NCBI GenBank assembly: GCA_002396085.1
Contig: DGWI01000035.1
Location: 1 to 18,322 of the forward strand
DNA from: Porphyromonadaceae bacterium UBA4262
GTDB taxonomy: Bacteria; Bacteroidota; Bacteroidia; Bacteroidales; Muribaculaceae
DNA: 18,322 nt
Direction: 5' to 3'
Below, piece after piece: positions 14,766-18,322 of this stretch. The notes beneath the pieces were generated by a model. The model was given only the letters and a program-made list of their open reading frames with translations. It did not search any database and was not told where the DNA came from. Position 1 is the first letter of the stretch. Each line of letters opens with the position of its first letter. The translations under genes and the position numbers were made by a program.

Positions 14766-15698
14766 TCAAAGCATGAGCCCAACACGCTCGTGAAGGCCAA
14801 ACATCAGGTTCATGGCATGGACCGCCGTGCCGACAGTGCCCTTAACCACCTGATCGATGGCCGAAGTGATGCGCAGATATTCTCCCTCGCGAGTGATGTG
14901 AATCAAGCACTTGTTGGTGCCAGCCACATCGCCCAAGCGCGGAGCCTGGTCGACAACATAGGTGAAATTGTGGTCATCATAGTATTGCTCGAACAACTCG
15001 CGAGCCATAGCCACATCAATGCCGCTCTTGAAGTAGACGGTGGCCAGCATGCCCCGCGCAAAACAAGCCTCCATGGCTGTGAGATGAATGGGGCTGCTGA
15101 AACTGGTCTGCAATGACGAGAGCACCCGGTGCAACTCATCGACCTGACTTGCGAATGCCTCCTGCTCGACCAGCGAGACACGACTGCCCGTCGATGCCTG
15201 CGAATTGCCCACCACCACTGTGGCATGCAACTCACTATTGAGCATCAAGTTCTTGGCCAACGGTATGAGCGCCAACGACAGGGCCATAGCCACATCGCCC
15301 GGGCAAGAGACACGCATGCAGTCATGCACCATGCGACGACGGTTGATTTCGCTCATGCCATAGACGAAACCTGACTCTTGCTCATCGGTGAGCCGATATC
15401 GTGGCGACAGGTCAATGATGCGCACAGCGGGCGGCACCAGTTCGAGCCGCGCCGGCTCAGAAGCCTGCTCGTCACACAAAACAATGACATCCATGTCGAG
15501 CCATTGTTGTTCATCAGGCTCGTCACAGAATGTCAATTCGGTCTCACCCACAAGCAGTGGATGTACCGATGCCACACGTTGTCCCGCATGGTCGGCACTG
15601 ATTACCCACCGCAAGTCGACATCAGGATGGTGGAGCAACAACCGCAACAATTGTGCCGCTGTGGCAGTCGCACCACCCACAATACCTGTTTTTATCAT
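14766..15698 (-). CDS. argC: ArgC-like N-acetyl-gamma-glutamyl-phosphate reductase homologue lacking the catalytic cysteine
   Basis: Full-length (310-residue) homologue of the NADPH-dependent reductase that makes N-acetylglutamate semialdehyde in arginine synthesis. The nucleotide-binding N-terminus is MIKTGIVGGATATAAQLLRL (family GxxGAxGYTG). Further matches are HPLLVGETELTF, IIDLSPRYRL and FVYGMSEINRR. At the active site the family has NPGC(Y/F); here the aligned stretch is SCPGDVA, with Asp135 at the catalytic Cys position and Cys132 where Asn belongs. The usual HxH..EI region is also degenerate (VDELHRVLSSL), though a His (PIHL) and Arg-Gly (FARGML) remain. It lies 26 bp downstream of argR, so likely one operon. 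It may be inactive, a regulator, or a reductase with changed chemistry; a true argC may exist elsewhere. Confidence 0.8.
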   Translation of the reverse strand: MIKTGIVGGATATAAQLLRLLLHHPDVDLRWVISADHAGQRVASVHPLLVGETELTFCDEPDEQQWLDMDVIVLCDEQASEPARLELVPPAVRIIDLSPRYRLTDEQESGFVYGMSEINRRRMVHDCMRVSCPGDVAMALSLALIPLAKNLMLNSELHATVVVGNSQASTGSRVSLVEQEAFASQVDELHRVLSSLQTSFSSPIHLTAMEACFARGMLATVYFKSGIDVAMARELFEQYYDDHNFTYVVDQAPRLGDVAGTNKCLIHITREGEYLRITSAIDQVVKGTVGTAVHAMNLMFGLHERVGLML

Positions 15699-15724
15699 AA
15701 AATTACATTAAAGACCGCCCACTG

Positions 15725-16198
15725 TCATGGCTGGGCAAAACGATTGAGGAATTCGCGCACTTGATCGTGGCTCACTCCCTCGCGCAAGATGGCAAACACC
15801 GTGTCGGCACCGGCAATGGTACCCAAAATCTCGGGCGAGTGTGCCATGTCGATGTCGTAAGCCAGACCTGTAGCATAGCCGTTGCGGGTCTTGATAACCG
15901 CAAAGTTACCTGAGAAGTCTACCGACTGGAAGCCGACATTGCCATGCAACGGCATGTCCATGCCATGCTGACGCAACTTGTTCTGCACTTCACGTCCATC
16001 AGGAATAATATACATGTAGCCCCCATGGTCGGTGGCTACCTTAGAGATTTTCAGAGCCTTGAGGTCGCGCGACAGAGTGGCTTGGGTCACATGCAGATCA
16101 CGCTCGGCCAACTTCATGGCCAATTCGCTTTGACTGCCAATGCATTCGTTTTGTATCAACTCAACGATGATTTGCATTCGGTTTCTTTTATTCTTCAC
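15725..16198 (-). CDS. argR: ArgR-type arginine repressor
   Basis: Predicted 157-residue transcription factor of the ArgR/AhrC family, which forms hexamers and represses arginine synthesis genes when arginine binds. I use the GTG at 16198, giving MKNKRNRMQIIVELIQNECI; starting at the internal ATG would cut into helix 1. The winged-helix domain is at about 1-70 (GSQSELAMKL, then VTQATLSRDLKALKISKV as recognition region). The C-terminal oligomerisation and effector domain ends EILGTIAGADTVFAILREG. In the family this motif is GTIAGDDTI, where both aspartates contact arginine (from memory of E. coli ArgR); here the first is Ala131. It precedes the atypical argC homologue. A TATATTTG box lies about 80 bp upstream. 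Confidence 0.92.
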   Translation of the reverse strand: MKNKRNRMQIIVELIQNECIGSQSELAMKLAERDLHVTQATLSRDLKALKISKVATDHGGYMYIIPDGREVQNKLRQHGMDMPLHGNVGFQSVDFSGNFAVIKTRNGYATGLAYDIDMAHSPEILGTIAGADTVFAILREGVSHDQVREFLNRFAQP

Positions 16199-16280
16199 AA
16201 TACCTAAAATTTAGTTGGTTGTTAATGACGATGTTTTAGTACTTAAAAATCAATTTCCCTAATGATTCTTTTTTCCACTA

Positions 16281-16288
16281 CAAATATA
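16281..16288 (-). promoter_or_regulatory. Predicted -7 box for the argR operon
   Basis: TATATTTG on the minus strand (16288-16281) matches TAnnTTTG. Transcription would begin near 16274, with a leader of about 75 nt that includes the near-palindrome at 16234-16248. No clear -33 TTTG is seen. Confidence 0.45.
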
Positions 16289-16347
16289 CAATTTTTCAAC
16301 GGGATTAGACATATAAATATTATTTACCCAATTAATATTCACAAAGT

Positions 16348-16381
16348 TTTTGAGTTAAAGCCACATTTTAAGATATTTTTG
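16348..16381 (+). promoter_or_regulatory. Possible upstream promoter for the GYF/CD225 gene
   Basis: TTTTG (16348-16352), 21 bp, then TATTTTTG (16374-16381) followed by C. It would give a leader of about 145 nt, or an unannotated small RNA; the only ORF in that leader is about 11 codons. Confidence 0.35.
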
Positions 16382-16472
16382 CAGCAGAATATCCAACAAA
16401 CGCCAGCCACGTTGACAAAAAGGCAACAATGACGGCATTTGCGTGTCTATTAGACAATATTTAAGACCGAAT

Positions 16473-16503
16473 TTTGTTTTTTTGAGAATAATATGTAACT
16501 TTG
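16473..16503 (+). promoter_or_regulatory. Predicted promoter of the GYF/CD225 membrane protein gene
   Basis: TTTG (16473-16476), 19 bp, then TAACTTTG (16496-16503) and C: a near-ideal Bacteroidetes promoter about 23 nt upstream of the transcript's start codon region at 16533. Confidence 0.75.
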
Positions 16504-16532
16504 CAGCAAATATTAATCAATAACAGAAAACT

Positions 16533-17357
16533 ATGAAGTATTATATCGCCGAGAATGGCCAACCAGCTGGCCCATTTGAGATGAAAGATCTGCTGGAACA
16601 TGGCCTGAATCCCAACTCGCAGGTATGGAACGAAAAGATGTCGGGATGGACTCGTGCCAGCGAAGTGCCCGAACTGATGAGCATGCTGGGGCTGCAGCAA
16701 CGTGTTGCACCTCAACCGGTCCAACCCTTGCAACCACAACCAGCCCAACAACCTGTCCAACCGCAGTCGCCCTATGCACCGCAGCAGACAGAACAACCGC
16801 AGCAGTCGCCCTACGCTCCACATCCCGACCAGACTCAACAGCCCGCGTCAACACAGCCAGAGCCATCGCCCTACGCACCTAAGCAATCTGAGCCGGCAAC
16901 CTCCAATGGACCACAGACCACCCAGCAACAAGGTTATGGCCAGCAGCCATCGCCCTATGCACAGCCACAGTATCAACAGCAATACCAGCAACAGCAGATG
17001 CCCTATGGACAGCAGCCCTATGGCGCACAACAGTATGCCCCACAAGGTTTCCCGCCCAAGAACTGGATGACCGAGTCAATCATCTTCACAGTGCTGAGCG
17101 TGATTTGCTGCTGCAACCCCATTGCACTGATTACTGGCATCATCGCCATTGTCAATGCAGGCAAGGTTAACCCACAGCATCAGATGGGCAACACAACAGG
17201 TGCCACCGAGAGTGCCAAGACCGCCAAGATGTGGGCACTGATTACACTGGGCATCTTGATTGTGGGAGCCATTATATCGGCACTCACCTTTGCGCTTGCT
17301 CCCGGTGTCAAAGAAGCTTTCATGGATGGTTATGAAAACGGTTACAACCCGGTGTAA
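16533..17357 (+). CDS. GYF_2 (DUF4339) plus CD225/dispanin-like membrane protein
   Basis: Predicted 274-residue membrane protein. Residues 1-50 are a GYF_2/DUF4339 domain (MKYYIAENGQPAGPFEMKDL, VWNEKMSGWTRASEVPEL), a fold thought to bind peptides. Residues about 55-175 are a Pro/Gln/Tyr-rich disordered linker with repeated SPYAP-type units at 79-83, 92-96, 112-116 and SPYAQ at 140-144, then PYG repeats. Residues about 177-256 form a CD225/dispanin-like unit: first hydrophobic segment IIFTVLSVICCCNPIALITG, a linker with KVN and AKTAKMW, second segment ALITLGILIVGAIISALTFA. The Cys cluster at 192-194 fits the family's palmitoylation region in animals, but that modification is not assumed here. 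Such GYF-CD225 pairings are common in Bacteroidetes; function is unknown. It is monocistronic. Confidence 0.85.
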   Translation: MKYYIAENGQPAGPFEMKDLLEHGLNPNSQVWNEKMSGWTRASEVPELMSMLGLQQRVAPQPVQPLQPQPAQQPVQPQSPYAPQQTEQPQQSPYAPHPDQTQQPASTQPEPSPYAPKQSEPATSNGPQTTQQQGYGQQPSPYAQPQYQQQYQQQQMPYGQQPYGAQQYAPQGFPPKNWMTESIIFTVLSVICCCNPIALITGIIAIVNAGKVNPQHQMGNTTGATESAKTAKMWALITLGILIVGAIISALTFALAPGVKEAFMDGYENGYNPV

Positions 17358-17370
17358 CACATCGAGGATT

Positions 17371-17415
17371 AATAATGAATGCCCGGCTCACCATGGTGGC
17401 CGGGCATTCATTATT
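17371..17415. terminator. Bidirectional terminator between the CD225 gene and frdB
   Basis: AATAATGAATGCCCGGC (17371-17387) pairs perfectly with GCCGGGCATTCATTATT (17399-17415) around an 11-nt loop. It serves two convergent genes, and has the same 17-bp stem and 11-nt loop as the terminator at 11058-11102. Confidence 0.9.
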
Positions 17416-17429
17416 GACTGGGTTGAAGA

Positions 17430-18185
17430 TTAGTCGCTACACTTGGCACAGATGTACTCGCGATTGAGACGAGCGATGTTGCTAAGTTTGATGTTCTTGG
17501 GGCACTCGGCGGCGCAGGCACCAGTGTTGGTACAGTTACCGAAACCGAGTTCGTCCATCTTGCTGAGCATAGCCTTGACACGCTTCTTGGCCTCGGCACG
17601 TCCCTGGGGCAGTAATGCAAACTGGCTGACCTTGGCACTGACAAACAGCATAGCCGAGCCGTTCTTGCATGCAGCGACGCAAGCGCCGCAACCGATACAA
17701 GATGCGCTGTCCATAGCCTCGTCGGCTGCCACCTTGCTGATGGGGATAGCATTGGCATCCTGCGCACCACCAGTGTTGAAACTCACATAGCCACCAGCCT
17801 GCTGAATCTGGTCAAAAGCGTTGCGGTTGACCATGAGGTCCTTGATGACGGGGAAGGCTGCGCTGCGCCAAGGCTCGACGGTGATGGTCTCACCATCGTG
17901 GAAGCGACGCATGTACAACTGGCAGGTCGTTGCACCCGTGGCGGGGCCATGGGGATGACCGTTGATGTAGAGCGAGCACATGCCGCAAATACCCTCACGG
18001 CAGTCGTGGTCGAAGTGGATGGGCTCTTCGCCCTTCTCGACGAGTTGCTCATTGAGGATGTCGAGCATCTCGAGGAAAGAGGTGTCGGTGGGAATATCCT
18101 GCATCTCGTAGGTCTCAAAATGACCCTGCTCCTTGGGCCCAGCCTGACGCCACACTTTCAGTTTGAAACTTATGCTATTTTCCAT
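17430..18185 (-). CDS. frdB: Fumarate reductase/succinate dehydrogenase iron-sulfur subunit
   Basis: Predicted 251-residue electron-transfer subunit linking the FAD subunit to the quinone-binding membrane anchor; in Bacteroidales the complex mainly reduces fumarate to succinate during anaerobic growth. The [2Fe-2S] ligands are C62, C67 and C70 in DCREGICGMCSLYINGHPHG plus C88. The second domain carries C163, C166, C169 and C173 (CIGCGACVAACKNGS) and C218, C224 and C228 (CTNTGACAAECPKNI) for the [4Fe-4S] and [3Fe-4S] clusters. An additional CAKC lies at 246-249. All usual ligands are present. It begins 6 bp after the stop of the flavoprotein gene, so the two are one operon. The sequence alone does not separate frdB from sdhB. 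Confidence 0.95.
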   Translation of the reverse strand: MENSISFKLKVWRQAGPKEQGHFETYEMQDIPTDTSFLEMLDILNEQLVEKGEEPIHFDHDCREGICGMCSLYINGHPHGPATGATTCQLYMRRFHDGETITVEPWRSAAFPVIKDLMVNRNAFDQIQQAGGYVSFNTGGAQDANAIPISKVAADEAMDSASCIGCGACVAACKNGSAMLFVSAKVSQFALLPQGRAEAKKRVKAMLSKMDELGFGNCTNTGACAAECPKNIKLSNIARLNREYICAKCSD

Positions 18186-18191
18186 TGTTGC

Positions 18192-18322
18192 TTAGTTCTT
18201 GTAGTTACGGGTTTGTACTTTAATGGCTTCGTAGTGGAGGGGCTCCTTGAGCAGCGTGGGCGCTGTCTCGTCGTCGCCGTTGTACTTCCAGCACTGGACA
18301 TAGAAGTAGTTCTCGTCGTCGC
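18192..18322 (-). CDS. frdA: Fumarate reductase/succinate dehydrogenase flavoprotein subunit, 3' end only
   Basis: Only the last 43 codons are inside the window; the frame runs off the right edge. The visible end reads DDENYFYVQCWKYNGDDE, then TAPTLLKEPLHYEAIKVQTRNYKN and TAA. This resembles the C-terminus of Bacteroidetes FrdA/SdhA and lies 6 bp upstream of the iron-sulfur subunit gene, the normal order in this phylum. The catalytic and FAD-binding parts are outside the window, so identity rests on the tail and context. Confidence 0.8.
   Translation of the reverse strand, partial: DDENYFYVQCWKYNGDDETAPTLLKEPLHYEAIKVQTRNYKN

Larger units (their letters stand above)
16199..16532. other. Divergent promoter region between argR and the GYF/CD225 gene
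   Basis: This 334-bp AT-rich gap holds no convincing gene. It contains the argR -7 box, a palindrome-like TTTTAGTACTTAAAA at 16234-16248 in the argR leader that could be an autoregulatory site, and two possible plus-strand promoters (16348-16381 and 16473-16503) for the membrane protein gene. Confidence 0.6.

Noticed and set aside
16234..16248. TTTTAGTACTTAAAA as an ARG box
   Set aside because: It is only an imperfect dyad and does not match the E. coli-type ARG box; mentioned only as part of the intergenic description.
16417..16465. About 11-codon ORF in the leader of the GYF/CD225 gene
   Set aside because: Too short and without a recognisable attenuator motif or regulatory codons.
16770..17030. 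CRISPR-like or tandem repeat array in the Gln/Pro-rich stretch
   Set aside because: The repetition follows codons for SPYAP, PYG and Q runs within an intact reading frame; spacing is irregular.

Overview
The window looks like a chromosome segment from a gut- or oral-type Bacteroidales bacterium (Prevotella/Muribaculaceae-like; this is inference). The reasons are: many starts are preceded by the Bacteroidetes -7 box TAnnTTTG, usually without a Shine-Dalgarno sequence; there are BspA-like leucine-rich-repeat surface proteins; ArgR and SSB are of Bacteroidetes type; the branching enzyme is eukaryote-like; and a two-gene fumarate reductase/succinate dehydrogenase pair lies at the right edge. Most genes are GC-rich, with AT-rich patches that mark mosaic or acquired DNA.

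Left part (1-7830): three tandem minus-strand genes encode secreted BspA-like LRR proteins. Diverging from them across a 285-bp promoter region is a plus-strand secreted M6 metalloprotease. All three LRR proteins share a C-terminal module of about 150-160 residues. The one furthest downstream ends in a type I dockerin, while the other two end in a Bacteroidales tail resembling a type IX secretion sorting signal. The protease ends in the same dockerin. Its DNA is identical over 105 bp to that of the LRR gene, in inverted orientation about 7.5 kb away.

Middle (7756-9566): a repeat-rich island. Two direct copies of a 431-bp hairpin-rich element flank a small minus-strand operon of an unannotated 41-codon ORF overlapping a DUF6169-like gene by ATGA. 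A third, internally deleted piece of the element abuts the second copy, just upstream of a GH29 alpha-L-fucosidase.

Right part (9567-18322): mostly housekeeping. It holds the fucosidase, a membrane-anchored YpfJ-type zinc metallopeptidase, glgB diverging from it, ssb, and an argR-argC pair. There is also a GYF_2/CD225 membrane protein, then frdB and the 3' end of frdA. Two perfect 17-bp-stem terminators separate convergent genes. The ArgC homologue has lost the catalytic cysteine from its usual place, and its partner ArgR has one of two usual arginine-contact aspartates replaced, so this pair may be decayed or repurposed.

The most interesting places are the dockerin inverted repeat with its chimeric LRR genes, the repeat-flanked DUF6169 cassette, and the atypical argR-argC pair.
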